A stretch of 64,000 nt of DNA from an uncultured Legionellales bacterium (lineage in GTDB: Bacteria; Pseudomonadota; Gammaproteobacteria; UBA1113), in assembly GCA_945957175.1 (NCBI GenBank), contig CAMFJL010000005.1, positions 1 to 64,000 of the forward strand. The letters are read 5' to 3'. Below, one piece after another: positions 17,373-25,263 of this stretch (within the stretch, counting starts at the first letter, position 1; each line of letters opens with the position of its first letter). Below the pieces are notes generated by a model that was not told the origin of the DNA, made no database searches, and saw only the letters and a list, made by a program, of their open reading frames with translations. The translations under genes were made by a program, and so were the position numbers.

Positions 17373-19070
17373 TTAATCCTTTGTGATGCGTAATACTTCG
17401 TTAATACTGGTGAGTCCTGCTAATATGTGTGATATGCCTGCTTGCTTGAGTGATTTCATACCGGCATTTTCAGCGAGCATGTGCAGGCGGTGTAAAGGTG
17501 CTGCTTCTTGTATGGCAAGACTTAAGGGCTCATCCATTTCAAGCATTTCATAAAGACCCATTTGACCATGAAATCCAAATTGACAATGATGACAACCACT
17601 GGGATTTTCCTGATACAGTGTTGTTGTTGCCTCCTGAGACGTTAATCCAAAACGTATTCGCTCATCCCATGACAATGTTTCTATGCGTTTGCAGTGCATA
17701 CATAAACGTCTAGCTAAACGTTGAGCCATAATGAGTTTGATGCTGCTTGCAATATGATAGGGTGCTATACCCATGTTCATTAAACGAGAAATGGTGCCTG
17801 GGGCGCTGTAGGTGTGTAGGGTTGATAGGACAAGATGGCCAGTTTGTGCAGCCTTCATGGCAATATCGGCGGTTTCTAAATCGCGAATTTCACCCACCAT
17901 GATAACATCGGGATCTTGACGCAAAAATGCGCGTAAGACCTGACTAAAATTAAGGCCTGCCCGGGTATTCACACTGACTTGATTGATGCCGGTGATGTCT
18001 ATTTCTACGGGATCTTCAACGGTCATGATATTGCGTGCCTCTTGATTGAGCACACGTAAGGCTGAGTAAAGCGACATCGTTTTGCCACTACCCGTGGGTC
18101 CGACAACTAATATCATGCCTTGTGTACAGGTAAGTACGCGCGATAAAGTTGCGTACTGTGCTTGGCTAAGGCCTAAGGTATTCAGTGATAACATCCATTT
18201 GCCGGGGTCTAAAATTCGTAGCACTATTTTTTCACCCGCCGTTGTTGGACAGGTGCTAATGCGACAATGGATACTTTGATCAGCCTCTATGGTCATCACG
18301 AAATGCCCGTCTTGCGGCAATCTTTTTTCACTGATGTCAAGTTTTGCCATGATTTTAATACGTGCAGTGATGCGCGATGCAATGGCCATAGGCGGCGTTG
18401 CTGCTTGATAAAGTATACCGTCATGACGAAAACGGATGCGATAACTTGAGGCATAAGGTTCAAAATGGATATCAGATACGCCGCGCTTGATAGCATCGGC
18501 AATCAGTTGATTAATAAAATGAATTAGAGGACCATCTTCTTCGGCATCTGTTGGCTTGTAGTGTATTGCATCTGGCTCGGATAAATCATGGGTATCGCTT
18601 GCGATATGAGCCAAACGCTTTTCAGACTGATGATGTAATACTTTATCAATCAGTGTGGTTAATTGTGTTTGTTCAACAATGATAGCTCTGCAGCGTAATC
18701 CTGAATGAAAAGCAAATGCTTGTAGGGCCTCGGTGACTTGCCCATCAGCAATGGCAATGTATAAGTCGTTGCTGCGTTGGTAAAGGGGTAGAGCAACATA
18801 CTGACGGATAAGTTTAGGATGAAAGTGCTGTTTAGGCAGAAGTGCTCGTTTGAAGCTGTGTAAATCAAACAAAGGTAAGCCATTATCACACGCGATGGCG
18901 TGAGCCAGTACCCGAGACGGGATAATTTTTTTATGGGATAACCAGTGCGTCAGTGGCTGTTGCGCATGCTCAGCTTCTTGGATGAGCCCTTGCATATGGG
19001 CGGGGTCAATATATTTATCATCAACTAAACGTTTGGCGAGGCCTTTAAGGGGACTGGGTGATAGTAACAT
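17373..19070 (-). CDS. pilB: Type IV pilus extension ATPase PilB
   Basis: Hexameric ATPase that powers pilus assembly. It has an N-terminal MshEN-type domain, Walker A (VGPTGSGKT), an Asp box, Walker B (DVIMVGEIRD) and the His box (TGHLVLSTLHT). A tetracysteine zinc site is formed by CMHC and CHHC. The final length of 565 residues uses the ATG at 19070, preceded by AGG at six bases. A TTG seven codons further upstream is possible but has no ribosome-binding sequence. No retraction ATPase (PilT) is in the window. Confidence 0.94.
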   Translation of the reverse strand: MLLSPSPLKGLAKRLVDDKYIDPAHMQGLIQEAEHAQQPLTHWLSHKKIIPSRVLAHAIACDNGLPLFDLHSFKRALLPKQHFHPKLIRQYVALPLYQRSNDLYIAIADGQVTEALQAFAFHSGLRCRAIIVEQTQLTTLIDKVLHHQSEKRLAHIASDTHDLSEPDAIHYKPTDAEEDGPLIHFINQLIADAIKRGVSDIHFEPYASSYRIRFRHDGILYQAATPPMAIASRITARIKIMAKLDISEKRLPQDGHFVMTIEADQSIHCRISTCPTTAGEKIVLRILDPGKWMLSLNTLGLSQAQYATLSRVLTCTQGMILVVGPTGSGKTMSLYSALRVLNQEARNIMTVEDPVEIDITGINQVSVNTRAGLNFSQVLRAFLRQDPDVIMVGEIRDLETADIAMKAAQTGHLVLSTLHTYSAPGTISRLMNMGIAPYHIASSIKLIMAQRLARRLCMHCKRIETLSWDERIRFGLTSQEATTTLYQENPSGCHHCQFGFHGQMGLYEMLEMDEPLSLAIQEAAPLHRLHMLAENAGMKSLKQAGISHILAGLTSINEVLRITKD

Positions 19071-19149
19071 AAGCAGCCTAATGGATTGCAATAACTTATG
19101 CTGAAAACAATAACAAAAAAATGTTTTAATGTAAATATTTGATTTAGAT

Positions 19150-19230
19150 GTCCTTTCCCCGCGAGGGGAAAGGCGTTGCGAAGCAGCGGATGAGGGGTGA
19201 CAAAACTATCGCTCAGCGATGACAAATGCT
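19150..19230 (-). repeat. Dispersed palindromic element, copy 4
   Basis: Inverted-orientation copy between pilA and pilB: TCCTTTCCCCGCGAGGGGAAAGG palindrome region (arms CTTTCCCC and GGGGAAAG), then GCAGCGGATGAGGGG, then an ATCGCTCAGCGAT dyad. The order and spacing of the three modules match copies 2 and 3 exactly when read on the minus strand. It lies between the pilA stop and the pilB start and could attenuate read-through from pilA into pilBCD; this is inference. Confidence 0.7.
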
Positions 19231-19286
19231 GACTTTGCTTGCAATAAATTTGCAATTCAAAAGGCAATGGAAATATCGATTTTGTC

Positions 19287-19691
19287 CTAGCACGAGCCTT
19301 GTACTTGACAAGTACCCGATACGGTCCAAGTCACCGCATAATTAGCGAATTCGGGCGTGAGGATATAAGTATCTGATGGTGCCTTATTACCACCAGTGCC
19401 AGTAATGACACCGCTGACAACAGTCACGCTGGCGATATTACCTGTTGGGGCCGGCGCTGCAGGGATACCGTTAGTGCCATTATCACAGGACTTAGGTCCA
19501 TTTTGAGTCATGACACATTGTGCAACGATGGGTTTCAGTGCCGCAACTGCTTGTATCACTTCGGAAAAACGCGCTTTGTCAGTGTAATTAATATAGGAAG
19601 GAATTGCGACGGCAGCTAAAATACCAACAATCGCAATAGTAATCATCAGTTCAATTAAGGTAAAGCCAGCACGAATAGGTTGTTTGTCCAT
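19287..19691 (-). CDS. pilA: Type IV major pilin PilA
   Basis: Pilin subunit of the type IVa kind. The start at 19691 gives the leader MDKQPIRAG followed by [24 protein letters not shown], so PilD would cleave between G9 and F10 and the mature Glu5 is present (motif FTLIEL). An upstream ATG ten codons earlier would only lengthen the leader. The 134-residue prepilin ends in a small Cys loop (CQVQGSC) and has a further Cys pair in the globular domain. It lies upstream of pilB on the same strand but is separated by a palindromic repeat and is probably transcribed independently. Confidence 0.92.
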   Translation of the reverse strand: MDKQPIRAGFTLIELMITIAIVGILAAVAIPSYINYTDKARFSEVIQAVAALKPIVAQCVMTQNGPKSCDNGTNGIPAAPAPTGNIASVTVVSGVITGTGGNKAPSDTYILTPEFANYAVTWTVSGTCQVQGSC

Positions 19692-19742
19692 AAGTTTTGA
19701 AATTCCCGTTACTAAAATCAAGCATGGCTAAAGCATAACATG

Positions 19743-19759
19743 GCAAGTGATAGACTTGC
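19743..19759 (-). promoter_or_regulatory. Dyad upstream of pilA
   Basis: GCAAGT-GATAG-ACTTGC is a perfect 6-base inverted repeat 51 bases upstream of the pilA start. It could be an operator in the pilA promoter region. I found no sigma-54 -24/-12 pair here, although many pilA genes use sigma-54. Confidence 0.3.
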
Positions 19760-19973
19760 TAGCATTATTACATATATCGTCTTGTGTTTGAATACGTAAG
19801 TATTTTAAATATATAAATTAGTTATGCATTAAATATTTTTTATGCTAAGGTAACCAAGATATGTCTTCTGTGGGGGACATGTTTTAAGTGGATTGTTACT
19901 GAAATTTATCAGATAGCAAGCGTTAACCGTCCATTCTCCGTCAGGAGTATGGTCATAGATGAGGATGATAGAT

Positions 19974-20312
19974 ATGAAAGCATGTGCATGGTTTGTTGCT
20001 GTAGGTTTAGCTTTAGGTGGGGTTGCACCCAGTTTAGGTTTGGCTGCTGTTCCGATGGCAACTGGCGATACGCCAGTTGCGGCGAATGCTGACGTTACAG
20101 TCGCAAAAACAGCCAATACAAGTCAGGTGAGCTTAAATAATGCGAGTGCTACGAGTTTGGCAACGGTTAAGGGCTTGGGGCCTAACAAAGCGCAAGCCAT
20201 TGTCAATTACCGGCAACAGCATGGTAATTTCACAAGCGTTGCGGATGTTGCCAAGGTACCCGGTATTGGCCCTAAATTGTTGGCGAAAATTGAGCCTTCA
20301 TTAACCTTGTAG
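19974..20312 (+). CDS. ComEA-like helix-hairpin-helix DNA-binding protein
   Basis: Secreted DNA-binding protein probably used in natural transformation. A signal peptide (MKACAWFVAVGLALGG, cleavage likely near LAA at residue 25) is followed by an Ala/Thr linker and a ComEA-type double helix-hairpin-helix: SLNNASATSLATVKGLGPNKAQAI (cited in part as VKGLGPNKAQ) and VAKVPGIGPKLLAKIE. The start at 19974 is chosen because GAGG lies nine bases upstream; an ATG five codons earlier is possible. Length about 112 residues is normal. It is divergent from pilA, and with the pilus genes suggests competence; comEC is not in the window. Confidence 0.85.
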   Translation: MKACAWFVAVGLALGGVAPSLGLAAVPMATGDTPVAANADVTVAKTANTSQVSLNNASATSLATVKGLGPNKAQAIVNYRQQHGNFTSVADVAKVPGIGPKLLAKIEPSLTL

Positions 20313-20378
20313 GCTATCATTTAGCCGTATACCCGAACATGTGCAGATACTTCATCTTGTAGGGGTAAGTAGGAACAA

Positions 20379-20397
20379 GAAAAAGCAAAGCTTTTTC
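20379..20397 (+). terminator. Terminator-like hairpin after the ComEA-like gene
   Basis: GAAAAAGC-AAA-GCTTTTTC is a perfect 8-base inverted repeat with a three-base loop and ends in a T run, about 65 bases beyond the stop codon. The stem is A/T-rich, so efficiency is uncertain. Confidence 0.5.
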
Positions 20398-20428
20398 CCT
20401 GCGAATGCCCTTATAGACACTGCGAGGG

Positions 20429-20452
20429 CGGGTGACCATTTGTGGTCACCCG
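20429..20452 (+). repeat. Perfect 10-bp hairpin in intergenic DNA
   Basis: CGGGTGACCA-TTTG-TGGTCACCCG is a perfect 10-bp stem with a four-base loop, within the 353-base spacer between the ComEA-like gene and the first prepilin. No T tract follows. The surroundings (GAGGGCGGGTGACC, then GGGCAACC...GGGCG) resemble common GGGCG-type bacterial intergenic palindromes. The remainder of the spacer (20453-20665) shows no convincing gene. Confidence 0.6.
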
Positions 20453-20665
20453 AATATGGCATGGGCAACCAAACGGGCGTTCTTCCGGTCAGACTTTGAT
20501 ATATTTTGGACAAGGAGAAGCAAAACATAGTTGGATGGTGATAACAGACGATGCGTATTGCTATAGTACATTGCGCTTTTGTATTCTATGCTATAATAAC
20601 AAGTCGAATATGCGGTTTGATACCTAGATTATTTACCATCAACAATACGAATGAGGCTTTAGTTT

Positions 20666-21154
20666 ATGAAATTTTCACTACGTCGAACCCAGCGAGGTGT
20701 TTCTCTTTTAGAGCTCATGCTCGCTTTAGCAGTGATTGCTATTTTGTTAATCATGGCGACGCGTTATTTCACATCAGCCAACATCAATCAACAAGTGAAC
20801 AACGCGGTTGATCAATTCATTGGGGTGCGCGGTGCGGCGACCAATTATCTTAACGATAATAAAAATACTGACACAGTCGATATTAAATCATTGGTCGAGA
20901 ATGGCTACTTGCCGAAGAGCTATGGCGGTTCAGATGGTTCAGGTACCGGCGGTAATCCGTGGGATGGTGTTATTTCGGTTGAGCTTACCAGCGGTGCACG
21001 CAGCTTTGAGGTTACCTCTGGCTCAATACCTGTACCAGCATGCCCTATCTTAAAAGCGCGTCTTGCTCAAAACGTTAATGAAGCGCTTGGCGAATCTGTT
21101 GATGCTGATAATTGCGCAACGGATGGTACTATCACTGTGACTTATGCCCGTTAG
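20666..21154 (+). CDS. Prepilin-like protein 1 (type IVb-like)
   Basis: The 162-residue prepilin has the basic leader MKFSLRRTQRG, then VSLLELMLALAVIAILLIM, with mature Glu5. The globular part has NGYLPKSYGG, then NPWDG and two C-terminal cysteines (AC near residue 131 and NC near 151) bracketing a disulphide loop, ending VTYAR. The GYL...NPWG arrangement is reminiscent of type IVb pilins. It is paralogous to prepilin 3: both share GYL, PWG, the Cys spacing and the VTY ending. First gene of a three-prepilin cluster; GAGG lies nine bases before the ATG. Confidence 0.85.
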   Translation: MKFSLRRTQRGVSLLELMLALAVIAILLIMATRYFTSANINQQVNNAVDQFIGVRGAATNYLNDNKNTDTVDIKSLVENGYLPKSYGGSDGSGTGGNPWDGVISVELTSGARSFEVTSGSIPVPACPILKARLAQNVNEALGESVDADNCATDGTITVTYAR

Positions 21155-21881
21155 GGAGACCTATTTAGGTTTTACGCATAAGTATCGCGGTTTGACACTC
21201 TTAGAGTCGATGCTGGTTATTGCTGTTATCATCACCATTGTGTTGGTGGGGCATCGGCAGTACCAGCAAGTCCAAGAAACCAAGCGAGTGGCAGCGCTAC
21301 AATCGCCGGTTTTACAAGCAAAAACCGCGGTACAGCGTTACTACAATAGCTACTGCAATGATTTAGTCACAGATTTTGTTGCCCTGAATTTACCTAATTC
21401 AGGGTTGTCGACGTCAGGACTTAAATTGCGTTATGGCCAAGTTTCGCCAGTCAGTACCGGTATTGCAACGATTGCATTGCCTTATACAGTGCCTTCAGGT
21501 ATGACGACACCATGGCTTGGCGAAATTAAGTCACATAATGGTGAAGTGACACTGTATTTAACACTGTGGGTACCTTATACTGAAAGTGCAATGCTGGATG
21601 AGCTTAAATCAAGGCTAGGTGCAGAGGCTTATGGTAGTACATACCCGAACAGTGGCGGTCGTGTGAGCCAAGGGCGGTTGCTTATATGGTCATGGCCGGC
21701 TACACAAGAAGCCGGTGCGCTTGGTAATGTGCGCATGGGCGTAGGTGCTGCAGCAAACGCTGCTTTTGTGAAGGCTAATATACCAAGTTTTCGAGCACTA
21801 AGTGCTGGTTCGGCGCCTAAACTTAATCAAATGCCGTGCCAGTTGGTACCTTCATGGTTAGCTAATGCAACGGGCTCTTAG
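21144..21881 (+). CDS. Prepilin-like protein 2 (large minor pilin)
   Basis: The 245-residue protein begins MPVRETYLGFTHKYRG, then LTLLESMLVIAVIITIVLVG, a class III prepilin signature with mature Glu5. It overlaps prepilin 1 by 11 bases and has no clear ribosome-binding sequence, so it is probably translated by coupling. The globular domain is larger than in the neighbours, with one Cys early (NSYCND) and one near the end (QMPCQL). The overlap and size suggest a minor or tip pilin rather than the main subunit; this is inference. Confidence 0.82.
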   Translation: MPVRETYLGFTHKYRGLTLLESMLVIAVIITIVLVGHRQYQQVQETKRVAALQSPVLQAKTAVQRYYNSYCNDLVTDFVALNLPNSGLSTSGLKLRYGQVSPVSTGIATIALPYTVPSGMTTPWLGEIKSHNGEVTLYLTLWVPYTESAMLDELKSRLGAEAYGSTYPNSGGRVSQGRLLIWSWPATQEAGALGNVRMGVGAAANAAFVKANIPSFRALSAGSAPKLNQMPCQLVPSWLANATGS

Positions 21882-21920
21882 TGTTTGTATGGCTTAATGA
21901 AGCACAGCGAATACCTTTGT

Positions 21921-21990
21921 CTCCCTGCGTACAATGGTGTCGTAATGCGACGAATGAGGGGTAAAAGGCCATGTGTAGCGATGATAGAGC
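21921..21990 (-). repeat. Degenerate dispersed palindromic element, copy 5
   Basis: CTCCCTGCGTACAATGG, then GCGACGAATGAGGGGTAAAA, then TGTAGCGATGATAG follow the same module order as copies 3 and 4, but with many substitutions. It fills most of the spacer between prepilins 2 and 3. Confidence 0.4.
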
Positions 21991-22028
21991 GGGTGTTTTT
22001 ACAAGTATTTTAAATAAGGGGTAGATGT

Positions 22029-22523
22029 ATGAGACTCAGACAAATGCGCATAGGCGCAAAACAAAAAAATAAAGGCTTCACCTTGCTGGAAATGCTATTA
22101 GTAGGTGTGATTATTGCTGTGATTGGCGGTATTGCGGCCAGACAATATGGTACAGTGTCGGCGTCAAATAAAGCTAATGAGGCTGTATTAGCTGTACGTA
22201 CGGTGCATGCCGCTGTGTCTGCGTATAAGCAAGACAAAGCAACGTTCCCAACGCTGACTAACCTGATTGATGATGGGTATTTATCCGATAATGGTGCAAA
22301 GACGCCGTGGGGCACGACGCTTACCTTGACTGCACCAGAAACCGGTACTGGCACTTACACGATTACCGTACCATCTGTTCCTTCAACAGCATTGTGTCAA
22401 ATGATTTATGGTCGTATTAATACAACGAAAAACACCAAAGCAGGTGAGAATGTCACTGGACCAACGGGTACGGGCGCAAATGTTACATGTACGGAAGTTA
22501 AGGTAACTTATCCTAACGAATAA
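22029..22523 (+). CDS. Prepilin-like protein 3 (type IVb-like)
   Basis: The 164-residue prepilin has the leader MRLRQMRIGAKQKNKG and then FTLLEMLLVGVIIAVIGGI, with mature Glu5. DGYLSDNGAKTPWGTT and two cysteines (ALC and VTC) align with prepilin 1, and the ends (VTYAR and VTYPNE) match, so the two are diverged duplicates. GGGG precedes the ATG by a normal distance. recG follows 11 bases after the stop, so the cluster may be transcribed into recG. Confidence 0.85.
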   Translation: MRLRQMRIGAKQKNKGFTLLEMLLVGVIIAVIGGIAARQYGTVSASNKANEAVLAVRTVHAAVSAYKQDKATFPTLTNLIDDGYLSDNGAKTPWGTTLTLTAPETGTGTYTITVPSVPSTALCQMIYGRINTTKNTKAGENVTGPTGTGANVTCTEVKVTYPNE

Positions 22524-22534
22524 GTGTTTTATCG

Positions 22535-24640
22535 ATGCAAGATGAGGCGACAACAGCATTAACTTTAGATAAGCAGCCCTGTCGCCTTCTCCCAGGTGTT
22601 GGTCCCAAGCTCGCTGACACCCTGGCCAAATGTCAATTACATGTCATTCAAGATTTACTTTTTCACCTGCCCTTTCGTTATCAAGATAGAACAAAGCTTT
22701 ATGCTTTACGACAGCTGCGTCCAGGCATGGAAGCACTGATTCAAGGCCAAATTATCTCCACTCACATTATGCCAACCCGAGCAAAGCCACAGCTGTTGTG
22801 TCAAATCCATGATGGCACGGCCAGTGTGTATATACGGTTTTTTCATTTTTATCCTGCTCAAAAACAACAGTTGCAGATAGGCGCTACGTTTTATGCTTTT
22901 GGTGAAGTGAAATGGGGTAGTATGGGGCTCGAGTTTGTCCATCCTGAATATCGCATTGGTGCGCCTTTACCTGCCAGCGCAGATGGTTGTTTAACGCCAG
23001 TTTATCCAAGTACTGAGGGTTTGTCTCAGCTGCAATTACGCAAGTTAACGGGCCATGCTTTGGATTTATTGCATCAAGGCCAAGTGTTAACGGAGCTGAT
23101 ACCTAGCGCATTGCTCAAGACCCAAGGATTTCCAAGTTTAGCCGAAGCTTTACAAACTGTGCATCGACCTACGCCAAAAACGGACATTGCCAGTCTATTA
23201 GCAGGTACCCATCCCGCACAACAGCGTTTAGCGCTGGAAGAATTGATTTCGGAACAACTAAGTTTACAGGTGTTTCGCGCCCAGACGCGTGAGGCGCTGG
23301 CGCCGGCATTTGCCATGCAAACAAACCTGCATCAAGCATTACTAAACAACTTACCGTTTAGTTTAACGTCGGCGCAGATGCGGGTATTGGATGATATTGC
23401 CTATGATTTGCAATTAGCTAAGCCAATGTTACGTTTGGTGCAGGGCGATGTTGGTTCCGGTAAAACCTTAGTTGCTATATTAACGCTGTTGGCAGCTATT
23501 GCCGCGGGCTGGCAAGGAGCGTTGATGGCACCTACAGAAATATTAGCAGAGCAACATTATCAAGCAGCTATACGACTGTTAACGCCACTGAATATTAAAG
23601 TTGTGTGCTTGTTTGGAAGTCTTGGCAGCAAAGCGCGTAGAGAGGCATTAGCAGCCATTGCTGACGGCAGTGCTGCACTCATTGTTGGTACGCATGCATT
23701 ATTTCAGACTGAAGTGAATTACGCTAAATTAGGCTTGGTGGTTATCGATGAACAACATCGCTTTGGGGTACATCAGCGTTTAGCTTTACGTCAGAAAGGG
23801 CTGGGCGCTGGTGTGCATCCACATCAGCTTATTATGACGGCTACCCCTATTCCTCGCACCTTGGCGATGACAGCATTTGCTGATCTCGATCATTCTATCA
23901 TTGATGAACTTCCACCTGGGCGCACGCCTATTGTCACCGCGGTCGTGCCTAACCATCGACGTGATGATGTATTGGCAAGAGTTGCAGCGGTTGTTGCTGA
24001 AGGACGTCAAGCCTATTGGGTATGTACTTTAATTGAAGAATCTGATGCGTTGTTTGCTCAAGCAGCGGAAGCTGTGCTGATTGATTTGCAACGTAAAGCG
24101 CCGGATTTACGATTTGCGCTGGTGCATGGCCGTCAAAGTGCCAATGAAAAAGCCGAAGTGATGGGGGCTTTTAAACAGGCTCAAATAGATGTCTTGGTTG
24201 CAACTACAGTCATTGAAGTGGGTGTCGATGTGCCTAATGCCAGTTTGATGGTCATTGAAAACCCCGAACGTTTAGGGCTTGCGCAATTACACCAATTGCG
24301 AGGTCGTGTTGGCCGAGGGGCGCATGCAAGTCATTGTGTTTTGCTATATCAGGCGCCTTTGAGCCAGGAGGCTGAAGAAAGACTTGCTTTGATGCGTCAG
24401 CACCATGATGGTTTTGCCTTAGCAGAAGCGGATTTGCGTTTAAGAGGCCCTGGTGAAGTGCTGGGTACCAAGCAAACAGGGCTTGTCGATTATAAAATTG
24501 CAGATTTGAGTCGTGACGCTGCGTTGATTCCACTTGCGCAGACGATTGCTGAGGAGTTAAGCACGTATTATCCGAGCAATGTACCATTATTGATTCAACG
24601 GTGGCGTCAGCATAAGCTCCAATATGGACAAGTCGGATAA
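22535..24640 (+). CDS. recG: ATP-dependent DNA helicase RecG
   Basis: Branch-migration helicase acting on stalled forks and recombination intermediates. The 701-residue length is typical. An N-terminal wedge/OB domain (LPGVGPKLADTLAK at the start) precedes the SF2 motor: Walker A GDVGSGKT, Walker B DEQHRFG (DEQH), motif III TATPIPRT, and the motif V-VI region with VIEVGVDVPNA and QLRGRVGRG. The tRNA-Lys gene lies 85 bases downstream. Confidence 0.96.
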   Translation: MQDEATTALTLDKQPCRLLPGVGPKLADTLAKCQLHVIQDLLFHLPFRYQDRTKLYALRQLRPGMEALIQGQIISTHIMPTRAKPQLLCQIHDGTASVYIRFFHFYPAQKQQLQIGATFYAFGEVKWGSMGLEFVHPEYRIGAPLPASADGCLTPVYPSTEGLSQLQLRKLTGHALDLLHQGQVLTELIPSALLKTQGFPSLAEALQTVHRPTPKTDIASLLAGTHPAQQRLALEELISEQLSLQVFRAQTREALAPAFAMQTNLHQALLNNLPFSLTSAQMRVLDDIAYDLQLAKPMLRLVQGDVGSGKTLVAILTLLAAIAAGWQGALMAPTEILAEQHYQAAIRLLTPLNIKVVCLFGSLGSKARREALAAIADGSAALIVGTHALFQTEVNYAKLGLVVIDEQHRFGVHQRLALRQKGLGAGVHPHQLIMTATPIPRTLAMTAFADLDHSIIDELPPGRTPIVTAVVPNHRRDDVLARVAAVVAEGRQAYWVCTLIEESDALFAQAAEAVLIDLQRKAPDLRFALVHGRQSANEKAEVMGAFKQAQIDVLVATTVIEVGVDVPNASLMVIENPERLGLAQLHQLRGRVGRGAHASHCVLLYQAPLSQEAEERLALMRQHHDGFALAEADLRLRGPGEVLGTKQTGLVDYKIADLSRDAALIPLAQTIAEELSTYYPSNVPLLIQRWRQHKLQYGQVG

Positions 24641-24654
24641 TTTCACTAAGAGCC

Positions 24655-24682
24655 TTGCAAAATCATTTTTTTTCGCTATCAT
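24655..24682 (+). promoter_or_regulatory. Sigma-70 promoter of tRNA-Lys
   Basis: TTGCAA (24655-24660) and TATCAT (24677-24682) are separated by 16 bases, the latter 43 bases before the tRNA. A T-rich spacer lies between them. This is a good match for a strong constitutive promoter. Confidence 0.6.
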
Positions 24683-24689
24683 ATGTACT

Positions 24690-24710
24690 CCTCATGCATC
24701 TTGCATGAGG
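24690..24710 (+). other. Perfect hairpin in the tRNA-Lys leader
   Basis: CCTCATGCA-TCT-TGCATGAGG is a 9-bp perfect stem with a three-base loop, between the promoter and the 5' end of the tRNA. In the precursor it would sit just upstream of the RNase P cut site. No T tract follows, so it is not a terminator. Confidence 0.6.
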
Positions 24711-24725
24711 CGTTAGTCCCACTAT

Positions 24726-24801
24726 GGGTCGTTAGCTCAGTCGGTAGAGCAGCGGACTTTTAATCCGTTGGTCGAAGGTTCGAATCCCTCACGACCCACC
24801 A
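24726..24801 (+). tRNA. tRNA-Lys (anticodon TTT)
   Basis: The 76-base cloverleaf includes the encoded CCA end (24799-24801). The acceptor arms GGGTCGT and ACGACCC pair perfectly. The D-arm has AGCTCAGTCGGTAGAGC, the anticodon loop is CTTTTAA with anticodon TTT, and the T-arm has GGTTCGAATCC. It stands at the left edge of the accessory island, and tRNA 3' ends are common integration sites, but I found no second copy of its 3' end further right. Confidence 0.97.
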
Positions 24802-25263
24802 TTCATCTCCATTCCACTAGTCTCGCTTTTTAACCACACATAGTCGCCCGGCTTGCTTGGCTCTATTTCACCTCAAGGGATACCAACCTCTACAAAGGAA
24901 TCTCATCTGTATAAGCCATATTCTCTTGAAAAACCTGTATTGAAATTGGAAATAAATCCTGTTTCTTTTTGAGAAAAAGTTTAATGAAAGAAAATTAGGT
25001 TTATAAACTGTCATTGATAAGTAAGGGACTATAAAAAAGTTGCCATCATAGAATATTATATTCTTAAACCGTAGTTAGTACTTTGTTAACAATATAAAAT
25101 ATTTGCGATCTGCTGCCTAAGGAAATCTTAAGCTTTCATTGTTATAATAAAAAAGCTGACATAGCACTATTAAAGTTGTAGCGGCATCTTAAGATAAACA
25201 AATCAGCTAATCTTATCATATATTAAAATAAGCTTAGTTATTTAAAATAAAAAGGCATTTATT
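24802..25263 (+). other. A/T-rich non-coding spacer at the island edge
   Basis: No credible gene is visible in these 462 bases. The DNA is much richer in A/T than the recG side. TATAAT at 25143-25148 is preceded by CTTAAG at 25127-25132, and a second CTTAAG lies near 25190. The TTAA spacing recalls activator-dependent effector promoters such as PmrA boxes in Legionella, but the match is loose. Expression of the following gene probably starts here. Confidence 0.4.

Noticed and set aside
19692-19860. Sigma-54 promoter for pilA
   Set aside because: No GG/GC pair with the -24/-12 spacing was found upstream of pilA on the minus strand.
20442-20627. Plus-strand open frame of 61 codons
   Set aside because: It starts in the loop/right arm of the 10-bp hairpin, without a ribosome-binding site, and its translation has no recognisable features.
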